Of a stretch of 64,000 bases of DNA, positions 50,614 through 60,146 are shown piece after piece. The first letter of the stretch is position 1. Each line of letters starts with the position of its first letter. The notes beneath the pieces were generated by a model. That model saw nothing but the letters and a program-made list of their open reading frames with translations. It made no database searches and was not told where the DNA came from. The stretch spans positions 1 through 64,000 of the forward strand of contig DATMXP010000040.1 in NCBI GenBank assembly GCA_035561515.1, in the 5' to 3' direction. The position numbers and the translations under genes are program-made. The stretch is from Terriglobales bacterium (GTDB taxonomy: Bacteria > Acidobacteriota > Terriglobia > Terriglobales > Acidobacteriaceae).

Positions 50614-53600
50614 TTAGTGAAAGTCGTGCGAAGACGTTTTCGCACTCGTCACTTGCAGCGGTGAGATACGGTCGGCCTTCACGGAAACCACGTTGTCCAC
50701 GTTCTGCAACATCCCTTCTATCATCAAAAAACGCTCGCTCACCAGCAGTACCCGGTTCTTCTCAAACAGGTTCGGCGTGACGATCGCATTCGATATCCCC
50801 GTTTCATCTTCAAGGCTGAGGAACACGAATCCATGAGCCGTGCCGGGGCGCTGGCGGGCGATGACACAGCCTGCGGTTTTGACTCGAATTCCGTCGCCTA
50901 TCTTCGGCAACTCGACTGCCGGAATCACTCCGAGCCGCTTCATTTCGTTCCGCTGATACGCCATCGGGTGCAGTCCCACGGTCAATCCGGTACCACGGAA
51001 GTCTGCGACCAGGCGCTCCTCGTGGGTCATCTGCTCCAGCGGAGAAGCCTGGTCGAATTCCTGAATGCCTTCCAACAGCGGGCCAGGGTTGCGCACAGCA
51101 CGTTCAACCTGCCAAAGCGCATCGCGACGGTGGAGTTTGAGATTGCGATCGCCACTGGTTCCAATGGAGTTCAACGCACCGACGTCGGCCAGTTTCACCA
51201 GTTCATCTTTACGAAGCGATGGCACACGACGGGTGAGGTCGGCAATGGACCCGAACGGGCCGCGGGCACGCTCGGCGACGATGGCTTTGGCCGTCTCAGC
51301 GCGAAGCCCACGGACATAGTTGAGACCGATGCGGACGACGGATTCGTCATAGTGCTCAATCGTGCATTCGTATTCAGACTTCGTAATGTCGATGGGCTTG
51401 AGCTTCAGTCCGTGGCGCTGCGCGTCTTTCACGAGCGTGGATGGGTGGTAAAACCCCATCGGCTGATTATTGAGCATGGCTGCCGTAAACGCCGCGAGAT
51501 AGTGGCACTTCAAGTAAGCACTTGCGTAAGCGATCAGGGCGAAGCTGGCGGCGTGAGACTCGGGAAAACCGTAGAGCGCGAACGAGGTAATGGACTGGAT
51601 GATCTCGTCCTGTGTGACACCACTGATGCCATTGCGTGCCATGCCCGCGCGAAGTTCGACTTCAATGTCGCGCATGCGGGCCTCGGACCGTTTGAACCCG
51701 AAGGCGCGGCGCAACTCTTCCGCTTGCCCCCCAGTGAACCCGGCCGCCACCATGGCAATGCGAATCAACTGTTCCTGAAACAGCGGAACCCCGAGTGTGC
51801 GCTCAAGAATGGGCTCGAGCGATGGATGCGCATACTGCACCGGTTCCCTGCCCTGCCGTCGCTTGATATATGGGTTCACCATCTGGCCGACGATCGGGCC
51901 TGGGCGGATGAGCGCAACCTGCACGACGATATCGTAGAAGTTAACCGGATGCAGACGCGGCAGACATGACATCTGCGCGCGGCTTTCCACCTGGAACATG
52001 CCAACCGTGTCTGCCTTCTGTAAGACAGCAAACACTTCGGGATCATTCGCGGGAAGCTGCGCTAGATCCACGGTTTCGCCATAGTGCTGCGGGATAAGAT
52101 CGAGACAGTCTTCCAGCACAGCCATCATGCCCAGGCCGAGCAGGTCCACTTTGATGATGCCCATATCCGCGCAATCTTCCTTGTCCCATTGCACGACGAC
52201 TCGGCCGGGCATGCTTGCCGGCTCAAGCGGGACGACGGAATCGAGTTGTCCCTGGCAGATGACCATGCCTCCGGAATGCTGACCAAGGTGGCGCGGCAGA
52301 TCCTGCACGGCAACGGCGAGTTCGAAAAACTTGCGTAGGCGCGGATGCCGAAGGTCGAAGCCGGCATCACGAAACTGCTGTTCAAGCGTGTCGCGCGGGC
52401 CCTTGTATTCCCACGTGCCGACAACCGCGGCAAGGCGTGCAAGCGTCTCGCTGTCGAAGCCCATCGTCTTGCCGATCTCGCGTGCGGCAAGACGTCCGCG
52501 ATAGGTGATGACATTGGCCGTCATCGCTGCCCCGAGCTTTCCGTAACGCTGGTAGACATACTGGATGACGCGCTCGCGCTGGTCTCCGCTGGGAAGATCG
52601 AGATCGATGTCGGGCCACTCGCCACGTTCTTCGGAGAGGAAACGCTCGAACAGAAGATCCATCTTCACTGGATCGACAGCAGTGATCCCCAGTGCATAGC
52701 AGACAACACTGTTCGCAGCGGAACCGCGCCCCTGCACGAGAACTTCCTGCTCGCGGCAGAAGCGAATGATGTCCCAAACGATGATGAAATATCCGGCGAG
52801 ATTGAGCTTTTCGATCAGCGCCAGTTCGCGATCAGCCTGACGGCGTGCGCGTTTGCGCAGGTCGAGCGAAGCATGCCCATATCGTTCCTGGATTCCTTTA
52901 TCCGCGAGTTCGCGCAGGAACGAATTCATGGTGTGCCCTTCAGGAACCGGGTACTTTGGAAACTCGTAACCGAGATCGTTCAGCGTGAACTCAACGCGAG
53001 AGGAAAGCGCGATGGTGTTCTCGATCGCTTCGGGCAGATCGGCAAAGAGTTGTGCCATCTCCCGCGCCGATTTCAGGTGACGCTCGGAGTTATGGCAGAG
53101 CAGGCGTCCGGCTTCGTCGAGCGTGGTGTGATGGCGGATACAGGTGAGGACGTCCAGCACCTGGCGGCGTTCCGGCACTGCATAAGCGACTCCGTTGGTC
53201 GCCAGCAGCGGAAGATTCAGTTCTCGCGCGATAGCGATGGCTGCCTGGTTACGCGCTTCTTCCTCACGATCGAAGTGTCGCTGAAGTTCAACGTAAACAT
53301 TCTCGTGTCCGAAGATTTCGACCAGGGCTTCGACGATGGTTTTTGCGGCGACATATCCATCCTGGCGGAGCGCGATTGCCAAAGGACCACGCTCATCTCC
53401 TGTGAGACAAATGAGCCCTCCGGAATAATGTCGAAGATCTTCGAGCGTGGCGGCCGTAACAGCAGGATCGCAATTCTTCGGGCCGCGAGCCTTCATCTTC
53501 GTGATAAGCCGGCAGAGATTCTGGTAACCAATGCGCTCGCGGACAATCAGCGGAATGTGTACGAGTTGCGGCGCGCGCACGGTGATCTCGGCCCCGATAT

Positions 53601-53781
53601 GCGCTTTCATGCCGACCTTCTTGGCCGAGAGATGGAAGCGGGCTGCTCCGTAAACACCGTCGCGGTCGAGCATAGCCATGGAACCCATGCCGAGTTTGGC
53701 GGCGATATCCACCAGTTCCTCGGGAATGGAGCCCCCTTCGAGGAAGGTGAACGCGGAGCGCGCATGGAGTTCCACGTACAT
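50614..53781 (-). CDS. dnaE2: Error-prone DNA polymerase DnaE2 (ImuC)
   Basis: 1055 residues from ATG 53781, which overlaps the imuB stop (TGATG). An N-terminal PHP domain (YVELHARSAFTFLEGGS) and the C-family polymerase palm with PDIDLDLPSGDQRE are present, followed by helix-hairpin-helix and OB parts near the C-terminus. It is shorter than the replicative DnaE1, as expected. With ImuA and ImuB it forms the mutasome that copies damaged DNA with low fidelity. The gene order imuA-imuB-dnaE2 on one strand matches the well-known cassette. Confidence 0.95.
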   Translation of the reverse strand: MYVELHARSAFTFLEGGSIPEELVDIAAKLGMGSMAMLDRDGVYGAARFHLSAKKVGMKAHIGAEITVRAPQLVHIPLIVRERIGYQNLCRLITKMKARGPKNCDPAVTAATLEDLRHYSGGLICLTGDERGPLAIALRQDGYVAAKTIVEALVEIFGHENVYVELQRHFDREEEARNQAAIAIARELNLPLLATNGVAYAVPERRQVLDVLTCIRHHTTLDEAGRLLCHNSERHLKSAREMAQLFADLPEAIENTIALSSRVEFTLNDLGYEFPKYPVPEGHTMNSFLRELADKGIQERYGHASLDLRKRARRQADRELALIEKLNLAGYFIIVWDIIRFCREQEVLVQGRGSAANSVVCYALGITAVDPVKMDLLFERFLSEERGEWPDIDLDLPSGDQRERVIQYVYQRYGKLGAAMTANVITYRGRLAAREIGKTMGFDSETLARLAAVVGTWEYKGPRDTLEQQFRDAGFDLRHPRLRKFFELAVAVQDLPRHLGQHSGGMVICQGQLDSVVPLEPASMPGRVVVQWDKEDCADMGIIKVDLLGLGMMAVLEDCLDLIPQHYGETVDLAQLPANDPEVFAVLQKADTVGMFQVESRAQMSCLPRLHPVNFYDIVVQVALIRPGPIVGQMVNPYIKRRQGREPVQYAHPSLEPILERTLGVPLFQEQLIRIAMVAAGFTGGQAEELRRAFGFKRSEARMRDIEVELRAGMARNGISGVTQDEIIQSITSFALYGFPESHAASFALIAYASAYLKCHYLAAFTAAMLNNQPMGFYHPSTLVKDAQRHGLKLKPIDITKSEYECTIEHYDESVVRIGLNYVRGLRAETAKAIVAERARGPFGSIADLTRRVPSLRKDELVKLADVGALNSIGTSGDRNLKLHRRDALWQVERAVRNPGPLLEGIQEFDQASPLEQMTHEERLVADFRGTGLTVGLHPMAYQRNEMKRLGVIPAVELPKIGDGIRVKTAGCVIARQRPGTAHGFVFLSLEDETGISNAIVTPNLFEKNRVLLVSERFLMIEGMLQNVDNVVSVKADRISPLQVTSAKTSSHDFH

Positions 53782-55472
53782 CAGTCGTACTCTCCCTCCA
53801 CGAACCATGTGCCGGAGAGCAAGTCACGGTAAACGCGGTAGAGCAGGGCGTAAGAAGCAGTCATCGATGATGCCAACCGGCTGCTACCGTCCGCGGACTG
53901 ACTTTTGATGGCGACATCCCACTCTTCGCGCTCCCATGGTTCCTTATTCCACCACTCGCCCGAGGTGCGCCATGGCCCGGCACACCAGACGACTTCTCCA
54001 TACGCCGCTTTCGACAACGATTGCGGTCCGGCAATGGCGCGTGGCGGGCTTATGACAATGGGCTTTTGTTCCATCAACTGCACACTGATGGGTTGCGGCG
54101 GACGAAACCGTCGCAACGACGAAACTGGCCTGCTGGTTTCCGCCGCGGCATTCGATTGCTCGTAGCTCGGCGTGGGAGGCGCAAAGCGGTTCATGCGAAA
54201 CGCATCTGGACGGTGTGTATCCAGGACTTCGGCGGATCCGACATTTCCCTGCCCGCCTGTAACTCCCGCAAGACGCGCCAGCGTGATCTCAAGCTTCTGC
54301 GGTTCCGGCGTAAGCGGCAGAAACAAGCCGCGTTGATCGAATTTCGGACGCACTGGCTCCGCTCGCAACCACAACTTGAGGACCGGCGCTCCCGGAGGAT
54401 TCGCCTTCAAATCGAGCTGCAGCAATTTCAGAAACGTCTTCGCGTCGAGCATGGGCACCGGAAGCTTTATGGTGCGCTCCATGAAGGGCTCGCATCTCTT
54501 CTCCGTCGTGGGTATTCCCTCACGGTCAACCGTTACGTCGGGATCGAGTTGCAATCGCAGTTGCAGTTCGTGCGTCGCGAGCGCGCGCGACTGCAACCGC
54601 GCACAGAGTTGCTCGATCATTCGCGACAGGATGAACGCCAGCGGTTCCAGCAGGTCGACCGCATATTCGAGTTCAAAAACTTCCTCGAACTGCAATGGCG
54701 CTTCCGCCAGCACGATTTCGCGGGTAGTTGCGCCGCAGGCGAAGCGCTGCCATTGCAATCCGGCCTGTCCTAGGCGCTCCACGACGGCAACCTCCGGCAG
54801 CACGGCTAATCCACGCAGTGTCCGGACACCCCAGCGATCGAGTGTGTCGAGCATGGCGAGAGCGTTGTCGCGCGACTGTTTTGCCTGCTTGTTCTTCGGT
54901 ATTGCTCTCCCATACTCCGGCGCGAGCAGAACTTCGAGCGGTAACGGACCAAGCCGTTCCGCCTCTTCGCCTTCAGGGATGACGGTGATGCCGGAGTATC
55001 CGCGTGCCGCATGAAGCGCGGCGTCAGCATTCGTTGCAGCGGCGACATGGACTTCGAGTCCGGCATCCGAGCACCGTCTTGCAAGATCACGTGCGATCTT
55101 CGCCGCGGTGCCGAAGAGTTGTTCGAGGCCGGAGATGTCGGCGATCACCGTATCCGGCGCGGTAGCTTCCACGCGCGGCGAAAACGACGACGCGCAATCC
55201 AGCAATGCTGCCTGCGCGGCAGTTTCACGGTCCAGCGAGCGTTGACGTATATGCCAGCGCTTGTGCTCACAACCAAGCCGCAGGCGCTCTTCGGCCTGCA
55301 TCTGCGTCATACCGGACTCCACGCCGGCAGCACGCGCGCGGTCATTGATTGCAACCACAGTAACCATCGGCGGTGCACCCTGCACGACGGCAACCGCTTC
55401 ATAACGCAGGTCAGGTTCCAGTCGCACCAGCGCTTCGGCGGGAAAATCCGGGATGTGTGCGCAAAGAAACAT
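53781..55472 (-). CDS. imuB: ImuB, catalytically inactive Y-family polymerase relative
   Basis: 563 residues from ATG 55472, starting five bases after the imuA stop; an alternative GTG 55496 is upstream. A Y-polymerase fold is visible (LIGRWGVRTLRG-like DTLDRWGVRTLRGLA in the finger-thumb region, DISGLEQLFG in the palm). Where active enzymes have the first catalytic Asp, this reads CAHIPDFPAEAL, so it cannot polymerise. ImuB links DnaE2 to the sliding clamp and to ImuA. The C-terminal part is proline-rich and variable. No LexA box could be verified. Confidence 0.92.
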   Translation of the reverse strand: MFLCAHIPDFPAEALVRLEPDLRYEAVAVVQGAPPMVTVVAINDRARAAGVESGMTQMQAEERLRLGCEHKRWHIRQRSLDRETAAQAALLDCASSFSPRVEATAPDTVIADISGLEQLFGTAAKIARDLARRCSDAGLEVHVAAATNADAALHAARGYSGITVIPEGEEAERLGPLPLEVLLAPEYGRAIPKNKQAKQSRDNALAMLDTLDRWGVRTLRGLAVLPEVAVVERLGQAGLQWQRFACGATTREIVLAEAPLQFEEVFELEYAVDLLEPLAFILSRMIEQLCARLQSRALATHELQLRLQLDPDVTVDREGIPTTEKRCEPFMERTIKLPVPMLDAKTFLKLLQLDLKANPPGAPVLKLWLRAEPVRPKFDQRGLFLPLTPEPQKLEITLARLAGVTGGQGNVGSAEVLDTHRPDAFRMNRFAPPTPSYEQSNAAAETSRPVSSLRRFRPPQPISVQLMEQKPIVISPPRAIAGPQSLSKAAYGEVVWCAGPWRTSGEWWNKEPWEREEWDVAIKSQSADGSSRLASSMTASYALLYRVYRDLLSGTWFVEGEYD

Positions 55473-55477
55473 CTCGG

Positions 55478-56629
55478 CTATCCCATCTTCTTCCACGAGG
55501 TCTGCGTCTGAAGGTGCGCTGTCGCGGAACGTACCGGCTTTCGCTCCAGGCGCGTGCGGGCCAGATCCACGCCGACGTTAAGCCCGTCGAGAAGAGAAAT
55601 ATGCGGCAGCGATTTCTGAACGGACTCGACTTTCGGGTGTCCGCTTTGCCGCGCTTCCGCACTCAACTGCATCACCAGCGACGCGCAGGTCTTCGCGCAC
55701 GAGTCGCGGGCAATCACCAGCAGGATGGTCGGCGTGTTCTCCACCACGCGTCGAAACCGGAACCACGAGGTCAGCGGGATACGTCGCGACTGGTCTGCCG
55801 TGATGTCGCCCAGGTCAATGACGATGAGCCCAAATCCGCCGCTTTGCAGCAGCAGGTCCGTTGCTTTCAGCGCCTGGTCAAGGCGATTCCAGCGCGCGCG
55901 ACGCGCATCTGCAACATTCTGGAGGGCGGCCTTCAGATTTTTTTCGGGCGAAAACTTCGGCCTGGCCACTGCACGCCTCATGTTCCAGGCGGCACGCGGT
56001 TCGCCGTTGCCATTCAGCATCGCGTGACGCAGACGCGAATCGTAGTTCTCATGAATGGACCACGAGATATTCTTCGCCGGAGGCGCAACCTGCCTCATGG
56101 TGACCGCCTCCTTGCGCCCACGCGCTGCTTCAAAGCAACCGCCGGTAATCGCCTGGTGTACGCTTCGGGCGTTTTCATCCTGTGGCGTGCGGTTTGCGAC
56201 CGGCAACGGCGCAGCGAACTTCTGCTTCGTTTCTGCCGCCGCGTGTTCCTCTTTCCCGCACCTTACCCAGAGCAATCGGCGCAGATCCACACCGGCGGCT
56301 TCAGCGGAAGCGGGATCAAAACTGTCGGTCACATCGATGAGCGCACAGACTTCCTGCCGGCGCGTGATCTCCGCCATCAGCGACATGGTGATGCTGGTCC
56401 GACCCGACGATGCGGCTCCGACAATTTCCGTGAGCCCGCCGCGTGGCACGCCTCCGGTGAGCGCATCGAGCGAAGCAATACCGAATGGCACCATGTCCGG
56501 TGCAGGACGCACCTCAAGCGCCGACGCCGGCTTCACGCCGGGGATGACAATGCCGTCTGCCCGCAGTCGGGCGCCCGGGGTTACGGCAGGTGAAAAAGGA
56601 GTGGCGAAAGCGGTAGCAACGGAACTCAT
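55478..56629 (-). CDS. imuA: ImuA, RecA-like mutasome component
   Basis: 383 residues. A RecA-like core: IASLDALTGGVPRGGLTEIVG, Walker A-like GAASSGRTS, CALIDVTDSFDPASAEAAG and GLIVIDLGDITADQSRR. It is somewhat shorter and more divergent than RecA and has a basic insertion in the middle (about 150-230). In the imuABC cassette it assists the translesion complex. It is the first gene, with imuB following five bases after the stop. The 250-base upstream region shared with the divergent hydrolase shows no site I can name with confidence. Confidence 0.88.
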   Translation of the reverse strand: MSSVATAFATPFSPAVTPGARLRADGIVIPGVKPASALEVRPAPDMVPFGIASLDALTGGVPRGGLTEIVGAASSGRTSITMSLMAEITRRQEVCALIDVTDSFDPASAEAAGVDLRRLLWVRCGKEEHAAAETKQKFAAPLPVANRTPQDENARSVHQAITGGCFEAARGRKEAVTMRQVAPPAKNISWSIHENYDSRLRHAMLNGNGEPRAAWNMRRAVARPKFSPEKNLKAALQNVADARRARWNRLDQALKATDLLLQSGGFGLIVIDLGDITADQSRRIPLTSWFRFRRVVENTPTILLVIARDSCAKTCASLVMQLSAEARQSGHPKVESVQKSLPHISLLDGLNVGVDLARTRLERKPVRSATAHLQTQTSWKKMG

Positions 56630-56881
56630 GGTTATCCTCGGGGCAGGGGCGCGGAAAGGAAAACAGTTCCCTCTGCCGCCAAAGGACTACCTTGCGTGGC
56701 AGGCATACCGTCGGGCGGAACTGGTCAGAGGGTCGGGCTATTTTCGCTTTTTGTTCGCCTTTCAAATGGGATTCTGCGCCTGCCCGGGCGGGTTGTCAAG
56801 ATGGGGAAAATACCTGATTTTTCGCTATCTTTTTGCGATTTCCTCCGTCTGATGCTGAACGCCTTACCGGAGGACACTCGT

Positions 56882-57883
56882 ATGCCTCACCTTCGCCCTT
56901 TCGCCCTGCTGACCACCTTTGTGCTGCTTACCTTGGCCCTGACGGCCAACGCCGCCAACAAGAAGATCGCGTCGCAGGAAGGCTTCATCACTACGCCCGA
57001 TGGCGCCAGACTTTATTTTCAAAAGCTCGGCTCCGGCAAACCCGAGGTCATCGTGCCGCTGCATCAGTTTCTGTACGACGACTTCAAGTCTCTCGGCGAG
57101 AAACGCACCATCGTCTTCTATGACGTGCGCGACCGCGGACGCTCCTCGCACGTAAAAGATCTTTCGACCATCACGTTGCAACAGGACGTGAAAGATCTGG
57201 AAACCGTCCGACAGCACTTCCAGTCGGACAAGGTCAGCCTCATCGGCTACTCGTATGTCGGCATGATGGTGATGGTGTACACGCTGGAGCACCCCGAGCG
57301 CGTCAATCGGGTCGTGCAACTGGGCCCAGTTGCTATGAAGTGGGACACGGAATTTCCTCCCGAAGACGATAACCGCAAAGATAATGACGTCGTCGACGGC
57401 AAGGCCTGGAATCAATTGCAGGAACTGAAGAAGACCGGCTGGGACAAGCAACATCCAAAAGACTTTTGCGAGAAAGAATTCGCGGTGTTGCGTGTGCGAC
57501 TGGTGGGCGATCAGGCGAAGGCATCGCAATTGAAGTCCCAGTGCGACTTCGAGAACGAGTGGCCAACGTCGCTCGAACCTCACTTCGGTTCCCTTTTCGG
57601 GTCGATCAGAAAGCTGTCGATCTCGCGCGATGCGGTCGCGAAACTGCAGCAACCGGTGCTGACCGTCCACGGGCGTAAGGACCGGAATGCTCCTTATGGT
57701 GCGGGAAAAGAATGGGCGACGGTGCTCCCAAACGCACGCCTTGTGACGCTCCCGAATGCGGCACATCAGTCCTGGATTGACGAACCGCGCGTCGTCGAAA
57801 TGGCCGATCGGTTCCTGTCTGGAGATTGGCCCGCCGAAGCGGTGAAGCCATCTTCCGTAGCAGCCAAAACCGCGGCAAATTGA
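56882..57883 (+). CDS. Exported alpha/beta hydrolase (serine nucleophile)
   Basis: 333 residues from ATG 56882, with GGAGG upstream. A signal peptide (LLTTFVLLTLALTANA) precedes an alpha/beta-hydrolase domain. The nucleophile elbow GYSYVGM gives Ser; the Asp is likely in VHGRKDRNAPYG and the His in PNAAHQSWI. The FYDVRDRGRSS block resembles prolyl iminopeptidase and related amidases/esterases. It has an unusual DDNRKDNDVVDGKAWNQL insertion in the cap region. Divergent from imuA. Substrate unknown; location periplasmic. Confidence 0.82.
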   Translation: MPHLRPFALLTTFVLLTLALTANAANKKIASQEGFITTPDGARLYFQKLGSGKPEVIVPLHQFLYDDFKSLGEKRTIVFYDVRDRGRSSHVKDLSTITLQQDVKDLETVRQHFQSDKVSLIGYSYVGMMVMVYTLEHPERVNRVVQLGPVAMKWDTEFPPEDDNRKDNDVVDGKAWNQLQELKKTGWDKQHPKDFCEKEFAVLRVRLVGDQAKASQLKSQCDFENEWPTSLEPHFGSLFGSIRKLSISRDAVAKLQQPVLTVHGRKDRNAPYGAGKEWATVLPNARLVTLPNAAHQSWIDEPRVVEMADRFLSGDWPAEAVKPSSVAAKTAAN

Positions 57884-57903
57884 GCAGAAGCGTGAGGCGG
57901 TTT

Positions 57904-57912
57904 TGCTATAAT
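57904..57912 (+). promoter_or_regulatory. Extended -10 promoter of tRNA-Glu
   Basis: TGCTATAAT, a perfect extended -10 (TGnTATAAT), 20 bases before the tRNA 5' end. No convincing -35 hexamer is at the usual spacing; the extended -10 may suffice. Confidence 0.65.
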
Positions 57913-57932
57913 CGAAATGTCCTCACGCGAGT

Positions 57933-58007
57933 GGCGCTATCGTCTAGGGGTTAGGACGGAAGATTCTCAATCTTCAAACCCGGGTTCGATTCCCGGTAGC
58001 GCTACCA
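57933..58007 (+). tRNA. tRNA-Glu (anticodon CUC)
   Basis: 75 nucleotides with the encoded CCA end. Acceptor stem GGCGCTA/TAGCGCT (first pair G-U), a D arm with CTAGGGGTTAG, anticodon stem GAAGA/TCTTC around loop TTCTCAA (anticodon CTC), T arm CCGGG-TTCGATT-CCCGG. The overall form is that of bacterial tRNA-Glu. Confidence 0.95.
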
Positions 58008-58123
58008 AACATTCCTTTTCTTCGATTCCCAAGGAACCATCAACGTAGGCCACTCCCTCAGGAGAAAGAACCTGCTGGGAACAGCCGAACACGGTAGGAT
58101 TTTCGCGATCTTCCCGTGGGCGT

Positions 58124-58717
58124 TTAGGATTGCGGTGCAACCACGCTTTCGTTAACTGTCACGCTTGCTTGCAAACGCTTTCGGATTAGCGCACCAACGG
58201 CAAACGACGCAGACGCGTACAGAGGAAACATCACTCGCCATTGCGGTAGGGAGGCAGAGCAGCCACACTCCCAGTTGAAGAAAGTCTGCCAGACATCGCT
58301 CCAATCTGTCGGATGATAGCGATGAACATACACAAACGCTGCTACAACGGCCTGAGCGACTGGTAACAGAAGCACAAGTTGAGGCCGCCCTTCTTTCAGC
58401 CATCTGAAAGTGAAGTAGCCCAGTGCTCCAGCAACAGCGATCTGCAACGGGAAGTATGGTCTGTCGAGCAGAGCCGAGAATAAATCTTCTGCCACGGGGC
58501 TATGGGCTAGTCGGGAGTACAAAAAGAGCGGAGTCGAAAACAAAAGAGCAACTCCTGCGGTACCGAATACGCTAACGAACACGGCAATGATGTACTTTGA
58601 AACTGCGACGCCTCTCCTCGCCATGGCTGACAATGGCCGTGTCTCTAAAGACCTGACGTAATACAAGTAGAAGACTGCACCGCCGAAGAAAAGAAGAATT
58701 GCGATGCTCTCGTCCAT
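58124..58717 (-). CDS. Hypothetical membrane protein
   Basis: 197 residues with five likely transmembrane helices (about 4-22, 40-65, 90-104, 114-130 and 158-176). No recognised family motif; Cys residues are in NWECGCSAS near the C-terminal third. The start is followed immediately by a hydrophobic segment, so the N-terminus may be in the periplasm. It is alone on its strand. Function unknown. Confidence 0.7.
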   Translation of the reverse strand: MDESIAILLFFGGAVFYLYYVRSLETRPLSAMARRGVAVSKYIIAVFVSVFGTAGVALLFSTPLFLYSRLAHSPVAEDLFSALLDRPYFPLQIAVAGALGYFTFRWLKEGRPQLVLLLPVAQAVVAAFVYVHRYHPTDWSDVWQTFFNWECGCSASLPQWRVMFPLYASASFAVGALIRKRLQASVTVNESVVAPQS

Positions 58718-58959
58718 TCAATGCTCCGCACCGCCGCAAAGTAACGAGGCAGTCTATCACACATTCAGCCAGAGAACGGCACGAAACCAGCACTTGGTCC
58801 AAAACTGGAAAATTCTAGGCGAGGGCCTAAAAACACAAAAACTTGTGCGCACCCTGCGCGATAAGCGTGAGAAAACATCCCCGCTCTGCGAGTACTTCGG
58901 GGTTAATTCGTCCTCTTTTGAGATAGTGAGTGGCAACGTTCGTTACCAACACTTAACGG

Positions 58960-58965
58960 TATAAT
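58960..58965 (+). promoter_or_regulatory. Putative -10 element of the ACP-like gene
   Basis: TATAAT 13 bases before ATG 58978. Transcription would begin about six bases before the start codon, giving an almost leaderless message without a ribosome binding site. No good -35 is visible. Confidence 0.4.
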
Positions 58966-58977
58966 CCGATTCCTGCT

Positions 58978-59382
58978 ATGTCTGACATTACGCCGAAAAC
59001 GAACATCATTGCGAGGGCCTGGAAAAGCATAAATAGTTCAATGAAAGCGATGGATAGCCTTGATGCGGTCGAAGTTGTCATGGCTATCGAGGAGACCTTC
59101 GACGTGACCATTCCAGATGGTGATGTCGAAGCAATGCAGACGCCCCGTTCCGTGTCTAATTGGCTGCTGCCCCGCGTTGAAGTTCACGCACCGAACAAGT
59201 CCGCCAGAAGATGTTTGCTCAAAATATCTATGCGCGACTCGCGACCCGATCTAGTGAAGGACGTCGGCGAACCGTGGAACCAGGAGCAGGTCATTGCCGT
59301 TCTTCGCAACATAATAGTCGAACAAACTGGGGCTAAGGACTTCACCGAAGACAGCACGTTCAAGGACGATATCTTTTCGTAA
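58978..59382 (+). CDS. ACP-like protein with its two ACP halves in swapped order
   Basis: 134 residues. Residues about 24-66 resemble the C-terminal half of an acyl carrier protein, with the phosphopantetheine-type Ser27 in MDSLDAVEVVMAIEETF. Residues about 100-134 resemble the N-terminal half of an ACP (EQVIAVLRNIIVEQTGAKDF, then EDSTFKDD), which normally comes before the DSL serine. The whole therefore looks like a circularly permuted carrier protein. Whether Ser27 is modified is unknown. No polyketide or fatty-acid gene is next to it; a split membrane gene follows. Confidence 0.6.
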   Translation: MSDITPKTNIIARAWKSINSSMKAMDSLDAVEVVMAIEETFDVTIPDGDVEAMQTPRSVSNWLLPRVEVHAPNKSARRCLLKISMRDSRPDLVKDVGEPWNQEQVIAVLRNIIVEQTGAKDFTEDSTFKDDIFS

Positions 59383-59476
59383 CCGTGTTCCAAGATAGAT
59401 TCCGGAAATCGCCTTGACCACAATCTCGACAGCTATCAACCTTCACTGTATCGTTCCGCATTCGTGGGGGCGCAGG

Positions 59477-59782
59477 ATGTCTATTTCAAAGTCGCACTGG
59501 GCTTGGTCTTGCGCGACTGGATTTTCACTAACGACAGTTCTGAGTGTGTTTGCATTCCGAGCCTACCCAAATGCCAACATATTCCCGCACGCTTGGGAGG
59601 CAATGGCACCGGGGATTGCTATCGCGCAAATTCTGTAGCCGATGTTCGGATTCTCACAATCATCACACCTGCTCTGGGCTGTGATCTTTATCGCCAATAG
59701 CCTTGTCTACACGTTCCTGACCCTTTTGCTCGTAGAACTGATCATGTTATTCGTGCGCCGTTTCCGAAGCTCGACCGATTAG
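59477..59782 (+). pseudogene. Small membrane protein split by an in-frame amber stop
   Basis: From ATG 59477 the frame runs to TAG at 59636-59638 (AIAQIL then stop) and continues in the same frame, from ATG 59642, as FGFSQSSHLLWAVIFIANSLVYTF and on to TAG 59780-59782. Across the stop, the pieces join into a plausible protein with three or four hydrophobic segments. The family is not recognised. Either the stop is a real mutation, making this a pseudogene, or it is a sequencing error or read-through. Confidence 0.5.
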
Positions 59783-60146
59783 CTGTCGAAAAATCCCCTT
59801 CCCACAAGGAATCTCACGGTGAGGTAGTGAGCGGAAACGGCTGTTCCCGACAGTTATCTGCATCCCGAGCCGGAAGCTTGTCACCAACTGACAAAAATAG
59901 CTTCCTCGCGCTCGTAACTGTCAAGAACTGAGCCAACACTAATCCGCGTGGGAACTTGCTCCTCCTTTAGCTGCAATTTGCTGCACATCCGTCGCTCTCG
60001 CCATACGACAAACTACGTCGTTTATCTCTGATAACAAATGAATTTACATCTCCTTGGCCGGTTGGCAGCCAAGTTGCAAGTAGCTCTCTCACCCGCAGTA
60101 AGTCTGATTTGCAAACACCGTTTCAAAATTTCAGGAGAGTGGTTGC
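59783..60146. other. Intergenic region, nothing recognised
   Basis: 364 bases between the split membrane gene and the PEP-CTERM gene. No ORF with good codon use and no obvious RNA motif. A moderate ribosome binding site (AGGAGAG) precedes ATG 60147. Confidence 0.5.

Noticed and set aside
52345-53832. 495-residue plus-strand frame over dnaE2
   Set aside because: Shadow of dnaE2; no domain and unnatural composition.
55373-56593. 406-residue plus-strand frame over imuA/imuB
   Set aside because: Shadow frame rich in Arg, Ser and His; imuA on the other strand has a RecA-like core.
56630-56881. Possible LexA box upstream of imuA
   Set aside because: I looked for GTTC-N7-GAAC and GAAC-N4-GTTC type patterns and found only imperfect half-sites; not enough to call.
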